Below, piece after piece: positions 8,374-16,692 of a DNA stretch of 52,885 nucleotides; within the stretch, counting starts at the first letter, position 1; the number at the start of each line of letters is the position of its first letter. The translations under genes were made by a program, and so were the position numbers. Source of the stretch: CTSoil-075 sp964292325 (GTDB lineage Bacteria > Bacillota > Negativicutes > DSM-13327); contig CAXYVG010000014.1 in the NCBI GenBank assembly GCA_964292325.1, forward strand, positions 1 to 52,885, written 5' to 3'. Below the pieces are notes generated by a model. That model was not told where the DNA came from. It ran no database searches and saw only the letters and a program-made list of their open reading frames with translations.

Positions 8374-8447
8374 AAACCATACTTAACAAGAATCCCACTT
8401 TCAAAAATGATTATGACGCTTTACCATACCTTTGCTATTTTTTACAT
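8374..8447 (-). pseudogene. 5' scrap of tnsA of element II
   Basis: From an ATG at 8447 the sequence matches the first codons of the element I tnsA (ATGT(T)AAAAAATAGC), but one T is missing so the second codon reads as a stop. Similarity continues for about 35 bases, and the gene is cut by the Tn3-type repeat at 8373. No functional product is expected. Confidence 0.65.
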
Positions 8448-8454
8448 AAAAAAA

Positions 8455-8491
8455 AGCACCTCCTGAGATAAATATATCCCCGAAGGTGCTT
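8455..8491 (-). promoter_or_regulatory. tnsA leader hairpin of element II
   Basis: AGCACCTCC pairs with AGGTGCTT (one arm slightly decayed), in the same position relative to the tnsA scrap as the hairpin at 4178-4215. Confidence 0.6.
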
Positions 8492-8581
8492 CTTGTGCAA
8501 ACTTTCTTTAAATATTGTTCAATCTTTCTTCTAAAAATTCAAACTATCTTTGAAGTGTACAAACTTAGTTTAAAACTCACA

Positions 8582-8586
8582 ATTTT
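8582..8586. other. Left copy of the 5-bp target site duplication (ATTTT)
   Basis: ATTTT separates the terminus of element II (8581) from that of element III (8587) and is repeated at 19819-19823. Five bases is the duplication length of Tn7 elements. Confidence 0.8.
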
Positions 8587-8730
8587 TGTAGCGTTATATT
8601 AAAGTTTGAACAGAAACTGCATAAATTATATCTTTTTGAACTAAATACACCATCATTTTGTTTAAAAAACTTTGAACAAAATGATAGTGCATTTACCAAT
8701 TCTTTTATAGTTGTTTATAATAGTTTGAAC
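8587..8730. repeat. Left end of element III with TnsB-type binding repeats
   Basis: Repeats with the core A(A/T)AGTTTGAAC occur at about 8601-8613 and 8719-8730, with a close variant, ACTTTGAACA, at 8669-8678 and a weaker one near 8633. They are spread out, as in Tn7L, in contrast to the packed right end. Bases 8731-8800 hold nothing else recognisable. Confidence 0.75.
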
Positions 8731-8800
8731 ATAATATTACGATTACATACTCATACCAATAGCATTATGAAGAGCCAGATACATTATATTCTGTGGGGGA

Positions 8801-9577
8801 TTAATGGTGTACGCCCTCGACTATTCGCCCCTTAATTTTCCTTGTAACTTCAATCCATGAATTATCAAATCCAATTGCTTTTAATGCTGTTCTTTCATCC
8901 AACTTTCCTGGTGACCTTAGTGTAAAACTTATTTTCGTGTCTGGCACCTCTTCAACAATCGTAAATTGACTTCCATGTGGTTGCCATGTAAAATAATGTT
9001 TTCCGTTTTTATGCCCTTCTAAATTACCACGTTTATTCCATTTCCAAGAATATAAAGCAGGATCATACCGTACTGTTTCCATTTCAAATATAGTCAGCGT
9101 TAGTAAATCACTAGACTTAATTAGAACTACCGTTCTAACATGAGGATATTTTGCTCGTTGCTGCTCAACTCTAGTATTCCAAATATTTAAAACTTCTTCA
9201 CCAATAACTTCTGGGGGACGTTTAGAAATATCAACAACAGTTCCATAGGAATATCCAGGCGAATTTCTACCACTTATGAGCCTTACTACTTTCTGTGTCA
9301 ATGGATTAGCAGACTTGACAGTCTTAGCCCCCCAAGCACAATTAGCCAATACAACATCATCAAGTCCAATATTCGAAGGTTTCCATTCCGCACCGATCGC
9401 TTTAGCAAATATTTGTTCCCATTCATTCCCCTCTAAGGTAGGCATGGACTTTGTAAAAAGCAAATATATAATTTGGCGTCCTATAGCATTAATAAAGTCT
9501 GTAGGAAATTTTCCCAATGGATACGGAGGTGCAATTTTGTATGCTGTTCTAAGCTTGGGTCCTTTCTTTTCTACCAT
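8801..9577 (-). CDS. Putative type II restriction endonuclease
   Basis: A 258-residue protein whose start overlaps the end of the methyltransferase gene by 29 bases, the usual arrangement of a type II restriction-modification pair. A PD-(D/E)xK-like pattern is visible as GLDDVVLANCAWGAKTVK, with D73/D74 and K85 as candidate metal-binding residues. The SPGYSYGTVVDIS segment may belong to the recognition region. Start ATG at 9577 follows AAGGAG with 6-base spacing. I do not recognise the subtype, and the recognition sequence cannot be told from the protein. It lies just inside the left end of element III, so it is transposon cargo. Confidence 0.65.
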   Translation of the reverse strand: MVEKKGPKLRTAYKIAPPYPLGKFPTDFINAIGRQIIYLLFTKSMPTLEGNEWEQIFAKAIGAEWKPSNIGLDDVVLANCAWGAKTVKSANPLTQKVVRLISGRNSPGYSYGTVVDISKRPPEVIGEEVLNIWNTRVEQQRAKYPHVRTVVLIKSSDLLTLTIFEMETVRYDPALYSWKWNKRGNLEGHKNGKHYFTWQPHGSQFTIVEEVPDTKISFTLRSPGKLDERTALKAIGFDNSWIEVTRKIKGRIVEGVHH

Positions 9578-10556
9578 TCAAAACTCCTTCAGAATTAATT
9601 TTCTGATACACAACTCTTTTCATCATTTGCTGAAGTAAAGGTAATATCACCGCCTGAGCCACAGGAATTGGAAGGCTATTTCCCGCCTGATTTCGAGTTT
9701 GTTCATCAGTACAGACAATTTCAAAACTATCAGGATATCCCTGTAAACGTAACATTTCCCTAGGCGTTAATCTACGCTCTCCATTTACTAAGAGATAATT
9801 ATAACTTCCATTTGCACGTAACGCGCATGAATAAGGATATGACGTGATATTCGCTGACTTGTTTTCATGCCAAATAGCTGGTCTATATTTAGAGACATGA
9901 CTCTCCTTGCGCTTATTACGAATATATTCTGACGCAAAGAATTTTTCCGGTACATCCTTATCATCCTCTAAAATCTCAGTTAGTGGTTTCATTGATACAC
10001 CGCCCTTGGGAAACTCATAATTCAAAATACCACGAATACCAACAATAAATACCCTTTCTCTCTTTTGAGGTAGCCCAAAATCTAAAGCATTAAGAACATG
10101 ATAGTCACAAGCATACCCTAAGTCTTTTAAAACTGTCATGATAGTTTTCATTGTCTTTCCACCATCATGCGTAACAAGTCTTTTTACATTTTCCAGAACA
10201 AAAGCCTTCGGTTTTTTTGCTTGAATAATACGAGCTATATCAAAAAATAATGTTCCCCTCGTAACGTCCATAAACCCCTTACCATCACCAATTATAGAAA
10301 AAGGCTGACAGGGAAACCCTGCTAATAAGACATTATGATCAGGTATCTCATTAGCATTCACTTGAGTAATATCACCCACTGGTGTATCTCCAAAATTTGC
10401 TGAATAAGCTCGTGAGCAAGCATCATTAATATCAGATGAGAAAACATTTTGTGCCTGTATCCCTATTTGCATACAGGCCTGCTCAAAAGCTATTCTAAAA
10501 CCACCAATACCACAAAAAAGATCTATAAATTTTAATTGTTTAATTTTTTTCCCCAT
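9549..10556 (-). CDS. dcm: DNA (cytosine-5-)-methyltransferase
   Basis: Transfers methyl groups to cytosine C5 in DNA. The 335 residues carry the C5-methylase motifs in order: I FIDLFCGIGGF (10-20), IV GFPCQPFS with catalytic C83, VI VLENV, VIII QKRERVFIVG, IX RRLTPREMLRLQGYP and X QAGNSLP. The target recognition domain lies between motifs VIII and IX and is short. It overlaps the putative restriction gene downstream, and together they form a type II restriction-modification cargo. In mobile elements such pairs both resist phage and stabilise the element after loss. The target sequence is not predictable here. Confidence 0.93.
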   Translation of the reverse strand: MGKKIKQLKFIDLFCGIGGFRIAFEQACMQIGIQAQNVFSSDINDACSRAYSANFGDTPVGDITQVNANEIPDHNVLLAGFPCQPFSIIGDGKGFMDVTRGTLFFDIARIIQAKKPKAFVLENVKRLVTHDGGKTMKTIMTVLKDLGYACDYHVLNALDFGLPQKRERVFIVGIRGILNYEFPKGGVSMKPLTEILEDDKDVPEKFFASEYIRNKRKESHVSKYRPAIWHENKSANITSYPYSCALRANGSYNYLLVNGERRLTPREMLRLQGYPDSFEIVCTDEQTRNQAGNSLPIPVAQAVILPLLQQMMKRVVYQKINSEGVLNGRKERTQA

Positions 10557-10714
10557 ACATTACACCCCATTCTACAATAATTAGACAACCTTTATTAAAA
10601 TTCCTGCCCTCATTACTAGCAACTTAAAATTAGTTTATTATCCATGCTAGAGAATTTTAATACTTCACTTGCCTGTAGTCTCACTCTTATGCCAACTTTT
10701 ATTCAAATAAAAGA

Positions 10715-10738
10715 AGAACCCGTAAATTATTGGGTTCT
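10715..10738 (-). terminator. Probable terminator after the OLD-family gene
   Basis: AGAACCC and GGGTTCT form a stem followed on the minus strand by TCTTTTATTT. It lies in the 402-base gap 10557-10958 between the OLD-family gene and the methyltransferase. The rest of that gap is AT-rich and shows no other gene; it presumably contains the methyltransferase promoter. Confidence 0.6.
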
Positions 10739-10958
10739 CCAAAAAAATTATATTACTATAACCTTATATTTATATGAATTTTAAAACACTAACCTCATTT
10801 AATTTATGAATATTACCATAAAAATGCTACCAAGTAAATATTGTAAAATTAAAATAACTTTCGAACATAATTATCTTATTTGAAATTCAATACTTCTACC
10901 CGCTTGGGCAGAGTATCTATATATATCATTGTCTATTTCCCTGTTTTCACCATTAGAA

Positions 10959-12845
10959 TTATACTGTTTCTTTATTTGCCAAAGAAAAGGATTCTTTGAA
11001 CAGTTTTTCCATAATTACTCTCCATTCTTGTGAAATACTTTCAAAATCACTCCCCCAATTTTCGTTAATATATTTATAAGCTTTGTAAGGTTTTTCATTA
11101 GATGGTGGAGGATATCCTAAAACATCTTCAATGCAATTCTGTAACATTATGCGTCTTTCATCTGTACCAATAGTATCTAAGATAGGCTGATTAAAAACTT
11201 CTGCTCCAGCTACCCCTGTGTCTGCATCATGTATGACATACAGATCAATTCCCATAGCTTTAAAATATTTAACAAGCGATATAATTGATGCCTTTCCCCG
11301 CGCCTTTACTATTTGCCAATTTTGCATTATATCTGCCCGCACTTCATCTGGTACACGACTGAACGTCTCACGCAAAACTAACTCCTCAGTATCCCCCTCT
11401 ACTATTAAGGTATGCTTAGCAAAAAATACTCTTGACAAAGCGTCGTCCATTTTCAATACCATTTTTACATAACTTTTATTATCATCCTGTAATGCTTTAA
11501 AAGCATCACTTACATTAAACGGATATGATTTTATACAATCTACAGTATAGGCACCTCCTCCCACTGCTATTTGTTTTTCTTCAACAAATAAGTTATTTAA
11601 AACTTGATTGGGCTTTTTACTTAAATCTATCATGTATGGAGAATGAGTTGTACATACAATTTGATTATATTTGCTTGATGCTAGTTCATAAATTGTATCT
11701 CTCATTTTACACGCCGCATTAGGATGTAAATATATTTCAGGTTCTTCAAAACCTATTAACAACGGTCTCACTGGAGTATCACCACAACAATTTTTCTTGT
11801 TATCACGCATACTACGATGACGTAATAGAGCAAATACAGCCGCTCTAATCATACCCGTTCCTTGCAATTCAACCGATGTAGCAATATTACTAAACATAGT
11901 GACTTTAAAGCTTGGCTTTATAACTTTATTTGGATCGGCTAATTCCGCGGCTGCACAAATTCCTGTTTTAGGGAAAACATCTCCCATAACTTTGTTAAGT
12001 TCTTGCATCATCCTACCGACATCACTTTCCTCATCAGATGGATCAAGTTCCTGTGCCAACAGAGTTAAATATTTTTGAGCCTCTTTATAATTATTAGAGG
12101 AATCTCTAACATCATTAAATAATTCATTTAGAGTTTTAGTTAATGTTCCAGACGATCCAGATAGTTCATCTGTTTTATCTTGTGCTGGTATAAGCAAAAA
12201 TTTGGGTAATCTACTTAAGACATTAGCTGGAATTCCCCCTGGATTCTTAAACCAGATTTCCTCGGTCTCATCAAAATCATAAAGATCATCTATTTTTTCT
12301 ATAATCAGCTGTTGAGCAGCACTTAGGTTCTTGTCGTGAAGAAAATTGTCTAAACCTTCCTCTACCAAAACCTCCTTATTTAAACCAGCTTTAATATAAT
12401 CCGACAGTGTCTTACAACCACAGAAGGCCTTTTTTTTACTCCTTTTGTACTCTTTAAGTTCAACTACACAATCCTTATTTAATTCAAAAGTTTTTCTATA
12501 AATAATTTTATTTCCAGTCTCACCACTATCTTCTACTATTTCATAAGGAAGTATCCTTCCCTTGAAACCTCGCCAGTCAGTCTTAGCGCAGTCAGGAATA
12601 TTTCGAAACTCAGCCGTAAGAACGATTTTATCTGTCATTCTCTCATTAAAATTTTCTGAGTTAATAACGCTAAAAAATTCAGAAGGCGGTATTTTTTTTG
12701 TATCATTTAACAAATAATCCAATGCTACTAAAATACTACTTTTGCCAATATTATTTTCGCCTATTAGAAAAGTAGCATCAGAAAATATAATTTCTGTATT
12801 AATGTGACGCCTGAAGCATTCAATTTTTAAGGAATACAATTTCAT
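10959..12845 (-). CDS. OLD-family ATP-dependent endonuclease (AAA ATPase + TOPRIM)
   Basis: The 628-residue protein has an SMC/RecF-type ATPase head at the N-terminus (Walker A GENNIGKS, 29-36), the later signature region and FEEPEIYLHPNA Walker B, and a C-terminal TOPRIM nuclease domain with LIVEGDTEELVL and DLYVIHDADTG. That is the architecture of the OLD (overcoming lysogenization defect) nucleases, which are phage-defence effectors. No UvrD-like helicase (GajB or class 2 partner) lies next to it, so it looks like a stand-alone class 1 type. It sits between tnsD and the restriction-modification pair inside element III. The 279 bases upstream (12846-13124) hold no supported gene. Confidence 0.88.
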   Translation of the reverse strand: MKLYSLKIECFRRHINTEIIFSDATFLIGENNIGKSSILVALDYLLNDTKKIPPSEFFSVINSENFNERMTDKIVLTAEFRNIPDCAKTDWRGFKGRILPYEIVEDSGETGNKIIYRKTFELNKDCVVELKEYKRSKKKAFCGCKTLSDYIKAGLNKEVLVEEGLDNFLHDKNLSAAQQLIIEKIDDLYDFDETEEIWFKNPGGIPANVLSRLPKFLLIPAQDKTDELSGSSGTLTKTLNELFNDVRDSSNNYKEAQKYLTLLAQELDPSDEESDVGRMMQELNKVMGDVFPKTGICAAAELADPNKVIKPSFKVTMFSNIATSVELQGTGMIRAAVFALLRHRSMRDNKKNCCGDTPVRPLLIGFEEPEIYLHPNAACKMRDTIYELASSKYNQIVCTTHSPYMIDLSKKPNQVLNNLFVEEKQIAVGGGAYTVDCIKSYPFNVSDAFKALQDDNKSYVKMVLKMDDALSRVFFAKHTLIVEGDTEELVLRETFSRVPDEVRADIMQNWQIVKARGKASIISLVKYFKAMGIDLYVIHDADTGVAGAEVFNQPILDTIGTDERRIMLQNCIEDVLGYPPPSNEKPYKAYKYINENWGSDFESISQEWRVIMEKLFKESFSLANKETV

Positions 12846-13124
12846 TTAAATCACTCCCTGCTTTTCTTCCTATTTTTACATATTCCCTATCTAATTGCCA
12901 AATCCTGATATTTTGATAAAAAAGTATCAATTATTCGCATACTGTTGTCGCGCTTTGAATAAGTCAATGCCAATTAAGCCAATGAGTGAGTGAAGTAAAC
13001 GCCTTGCATATTGATTCTTCTAAAATATCCGATACAATATATTTGTTCAACATGAAAAAGGTCACTTTTATTATGAATGCTGGATTCGCCTATGAGATCA
13101 CTCTAAAATATTGGCTGTTATTAA

Positions 13125-15005
13125 TCATATTGTATCTATTTTATTGCATTCATGAAATCTCCACTCAAGTTTATCTTTAATCAAATTATAATCTTTCTGT
13201 CGTAACCCTGCCTTCCGCCATATTTTCCATTCAATTAGCGGTAATCCTTCTTGCTTCATATTGATAATAACCCGTTGACATCTTCGCAATTGAAATTGTT
13301 GCGTGGTTTCTGATACCTTAACAATAAAATCATTACAGTCAGGGAGTTTATCTAAGTGTTTTTCTAATAAAGACAGTTTCCCTATTTTTTTTCCCAATGA
13401 GCTCTTACTAATCCTAATTGGTTTTTCTTTATTTAGCAACTCCATCCATGCTTTGTAAAATTGTAAGAGCAACTCTTGATCTCGTTGCTGCCAATCGTTA
13501 TATACCTGACTACCGCCTGCTACTTTTACGATTGTAAGTACTTTAAACAACCACTCTCTTTCATGCCGATAAAAAAACATATATTCTTTTTGAAATTGCT
13601 GACGAATTTCCGTTCGTGATAAATTGGGATTTTCTGCAATGAACTTCAACAGATTATTTCTATAAAATTCATGCTTATCCTCATCCACCTGCTCTATCAC
13701 TGCTGCCATCTCCGGTTTCATTATTGCCTTTTCGGCAAATATAGCTTCAAACTTCTGAATCGTTTTCACATCACAGCCCATATAAAGTGCTATTTTACGA
13801 TAGCTGAACTTTTTTTCAATGAATAACTCTTGTAATTTACTTTCCCATACATGCCCAAAGGCTTTGACGCGACCCTTTCGGTATCGTTCCTTATCCGATT
13901 GATCTGGTCCCATACGAGAATAACAATAACCACATTCACAGGTGAATGTCCCTACTGGTTTTCGCGTTTTATAGTCTGCCGTTATAATAACATTGTTTAT
14001 AACATCCTGACGATAGTGCCCTGATGCACTATTTAGACATGGCCAAGGACCTATTCCAAAAGGATTATAGCTCTTACGAATCCCTTGAAAAAAAGTATCC
14101 ATATCACCAGTTAAAAATAATATCAACAGTATATGACGTAATGGATGAACAGTTCTCTTTACACCACGAGTAACCACCCTTAACCAATTATATTCATCAT
14201 TCTTATCTATACTTGATTCTAAAATATGTAACAGTTCATTGCCGTAATAACTAACCACCAATTCATGCAATTCTTCCTGCTTAACGCTTAAATTGTTTGT
14301 TGCAAGATCCCTTTCCCAAAGTAAATTTTTATAGCGGAGCAAAACATCAGCCTTACTTACATGGCTTAAATCCTTAGAAAGCAAATAATAAGCCGCTTTA
14401 GAAATTTGTAGTAACTTATCTTGATATTTGTCTTTAAAAGAATAACTATCGGATAAATCAAGTAAAGCTCCATCCAATCGGATATACTCAAGACGACTAA
14501 TTGTACTATCCTTCATCTGATATTCCTTTAGTAATTGACCATGATGTGGACAAACTAGTACTCCCTGAAGCTGATGTTCTCTGTGAATATATGGCTCACC
14601 AACTTTTTCAATATCTTCTCTAACACATGCCGAGCAGTAATAAATATTATCTTTTCTGCAGATACTCCCTGCAACGATCCCAATTTTTGTATAGACGCCT
14701 TTCCCATCAACAATTTTAATATCCCTTACTATTTCACTCCTGCGCTCACTTGGCAAGAATGGTGCGTAAAACGGAAATAATGTATGCTGCTGTATTAATC
14801 TCTCTGGCTTGTAATCCCCTCCAAGCGAATCACAAAGGAATTGAAGATGGCTCCCTATTTCAAAACTCGGCACAACAGAGTTTTTACCAAACAACTCCGC
14901 TAAAGTATCCTTTAAATCAATATTTCCAGAATAATAATGATATCTTGCAAAGGCAGAATACAGCAACTCCTCTGGATATGGGTCAGTAAAAAAAGTGAGC
15001 ATCAT
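13125..15005 (-). CDS. tnsD: TnsD/TniQ-family target-selection protein
   Basis: TnsD binds the 3' end of glmS and directs insertion just beyond it. The N-terminal TniQ domain begins FFTDPYPEELLYSAFARYHYY. A zinc-binding site is formed by C124, C127, C152 and H155 (CSAC ... CPHH), positions that agree with the CCCH motif described for Tn7 TnsD as I recall it. The C-terminal half (about 380-626) has helix-turn-helix-like repeats including RKIALYMGCDVKTIQKFE, suited to site-specific binding. Its start follows the tnsC stop by one base. Its presence, and the absence of tnsE, agree with the position at the glmS attachment site. Confidence 0.9.
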   Translation of the reverse strand: MMLTFFTDPYPEELLYSAFARYHYYSGNIDLKDTLAELFGKNSVVPSFEIGSHLQFLCDSLGGDYKPERLIQQHTLFPFYAPFLPSERRSEIVRDIKIVDGKGVYTKIGIVAGSICRKDNIYYCSACVREDIEKVGEPYIHREHQLQGVLVCPHHGQLLKEYQMKDSTISRLEYIRLDGALLDLSDSYSFKDKYQDKLLQISKAAYYLLSKDLSHVSKADVLLRYKNLLWERDLATNNLSVKQEELHELVVSYYGNELLHILESSIDKNDEYNWLRVVTRGVKRTVHPLRHILLILFLTGDMDTFFQGIRKSYNPFGIGPWPCLNSASGHYRQDVINNVIITADYKTRKPVGTFTCECGYCYSRMGPDQSDKERYRKGRVKAFGHVWESKLQELFIEKKFSYRKIALYMGCDVKTIQKFEAIFAEKAIMKPEMAAVIEQVDEDKHEFYRNNLLKFIAENPNLSRTEIRQQFQKEYMFFYRHEREWLFKVLTIVKVAGGSQVYNDWQQRDQELLLQFYKAWMELLNKEKPIRISKSSLGKKIGKLSLLEKHLDKLPDCNDFIVKVSETTQQFQLRRCQRVIINMKQEGLPLIEWKIWRKAGLRQKDYNLIKDKLEWRFHECNKIDTI

Positions 15006-15006
15006 A

Positions 15007-16692
15007 TCACTTCGCTTTCAAAAATCCGTCAAAAGGATTTTTTATATAGCCTTTCTTTCTTAATACATCATAAGGATGTTCTTTTTTACTAATTGCCTCA
15101 TCGTATATCACCAAAAGATTTGCTCTTTTAATTGGAATCACATGTTCAACTTTCTTTTTCTGTTGTTTTTTCTTATTTTCGGCAAAAATCCGTTCCATCA
15201 CTAGCATCTTTAAATCATCTTCACCAATATTAACATCGCAGCATTTGATTACTGTATCAAGTATCTGTCGAATCTCTGTCTGCCCTAGTTGCGGAAAAAG
15301 ATTTGAGGAACAAATGCTGAAATATAATGAGTCATGTGAATTTTGTCTTTTCACTTTCATATCCTGCCGTTTTACGGCGATAGCATCATTAACACGCTCT
15401 TCCATTTCCATATCATGCTGGATGTTTTGCCAGACATCAGTCTCATCAATGCTAATATCATCAAAGGTGGCAATTTTTAATGGATCACCAGACTGCAGTG
15501 CTGTAATCATTGGTTGAGTAAATCGCAAATCATTAGCAGCAGTTTCTTTAATAATTGCTGGTGTCAGCTTTTTCATCTGCTTTAATAGAGCGCGACTTTG
15601 TGAGCACATAAACAGCATCACCGCAATAGAAATAACCCCCTGACACTCGTTATAAAATATTTCACGCATTTTTTCATCCAAAACTGTTTCTTCTTCAAGA
15701 ACATTAAAATCCCACAACGATTCCAATAGTGTATTCCATTCGTCACTGTCTTTTTTTAGTGGCCCCATTTCAATATAACCGCCTGACTGTACTCTACGAG
15801 CAAGTCTAAAATTTGTTTGAAATAATTTTTTAGCAGTACTTGTACCAATGAAAATAATAGGAACTGAAAACATGTTAGTAAGCGTAACGAAGAAGTCTAA
15901 CATATCAATAGCTTCATCTCTTAATTTGCTAAGATGCTGAATTTCATCAATCACAAGAACCCCAACGCTGTAGTTAGTCAATAACGTTGTAAGATGCATG
16001 ACCATGGTTGAAGTTGAGCGGGTTAAATAGCCGTATTTTTCTAGCCAACGTTCACCAGTTAATTTATCGATTTCTTTGAATACTGATCGGCATAGTGTTG
16101 CAAAGTTTCCGTCAAAGGGACAATCCACCTTGAGCCATACAATTTGTGTCCGAGTTAAGGGTTTACCATTGTATTTTTCATGACGTATCACTTGCGGATA
16201 TAATTGCAATGTCCTATTAATTGCTGTTGTCTTACCAGCACCAGACACGCCATTAATTATGGCACATTCAGCAGTAGTACTATAGCCTTGGTATGCGGTT
16301 TCAATATCAGTAACCGTACATTCTCCCACCGTCTTAATTTGGTTAAGAAACTGTATTTTTCGTTTATATTGTACATCGAGCGGATTTCTTGATTTATATG
16401 AATTTCGGATTAAAGTTGAAACAATAGATTCCAGACGAATATGTGCTGGCAATGGTTGCAAGAAGCTTTTTACCCGCCATAATATGTGCGACTTTAGCCT
16501 TGGGCTCAGTCTTTTTTCCTCATCACTGATGAAAGGGAAATTATAAAAAGCATCAATCACCTCGTCTTCACTTTCAAGAATTGCCGGTAATGCCTCTATT
16601 AATGGATTACCAGCATATTCCTTGATCTTCTGCTCATTGTATTCCGCTATCTTATATGCGTATGATTGATCATTGCTTTTCGATTTTATCAT
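15007..16692 (-). CDS. tnsC: TnsC-like AAA+ ATPase regulator of transposition
   Basis: TnsC forms ATP-dependent filaments on DNA and links the target selector (TnsD) to the TnsA-TnsB transposase; it also takes part in target immunity. The 561-residue protein has Walker A GVSGAGKT (148-155) and Walker B VLVIDE (245-250) followed by IQHL, then a sensor-type IIFIGTS. The C-terminal extension, rich in Lys, probably contacts TnsA/TnsB as in Tn7. The start codon lies 23 bases inside the end of tnsB, indicating translational coupling in a tnsABCD operon. Confidence 0.93.
   Translation of the reverse strand: MIKSKSNDQSYAYKIAEYNEQKIKEYAGNPLIEALPAILESEDEVIDAFYNFPFISDEEKRLSPRLKSHILWRVKSFLQPLPAHIRLESIVSTLIRNSYKSRNPLDVQYKRKIQFLNQIKTVGECTVTDIETAYQGYSTTAECAIINGVSGAGKTTAINRTLQLYPQVIRHEKYNGKPLTRTQIVWLKVDCPFDGNFATLCRSVFKEIDKLTGERWLEKYGYLTRSTSTMVMHLTTLLTNYSVGVLVIDEIQHLSKLRDEAIDMLDFFVTLTNMFSVPIIFIGTSTAKKLFQTNFRLARRVQSGGYIEMGPLKKDSDEWNTLLESLWDFNVLEEETVLDEKMREIFYNECQGVISIAVMLFMCSQSRALLKQMKKLTPAIIKETAANDLRFTQPMITALQSGDPLKIATFDDISIDETDVWQNIQHDMEMEERVNDAIAVKRQDMKVKRQNSHDSLYFSICSSNLFPQLGQTEIRQILDTVIKCCDVNIGEDDLKMLVMERIFAENKKKQQKKKVEHVIPIKRANLLVIYDEAISKKEHPYDVLRKKGYIKNPFDGFLKAK

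Larger units (their letters stand above)
8374..8581 (-). mobile_element. Right end of a second Tn7-like element (element II), interrupted by Tn3
   Basis: Contains the first codons of a tnsA, its leader hairpin and about four repeats with minus-strand cores such as AAAGTTTGCA, AGATTGAACA, GATAGTTTGAA and CTAAGTTTGTA. It ends ...CTCACA at 8581, i.e. a TGTGAG terminus on the minus strand. The distance from the tnsA start to the terminus is 134 bp, against 135 bp in the complete element. The next five bases (8582-8586, ATTTT) are the glmS-proximal target duplication, so this element was at the same attachment site before element III arrived. Confidence 0.8.

Noticed and set aside
10959..12845. 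Gabija system (GajA)
   Set aside because: No GajB-like UvrD helicase next to it; the neighbours are a methyltransferase and tnsD.
12986..13180. Plus-strand open frame of 64 codons
   Set aside because: Overlaps the end of tnsD on the other strand, lacks a ribosome binding site and shows no recognisable features.
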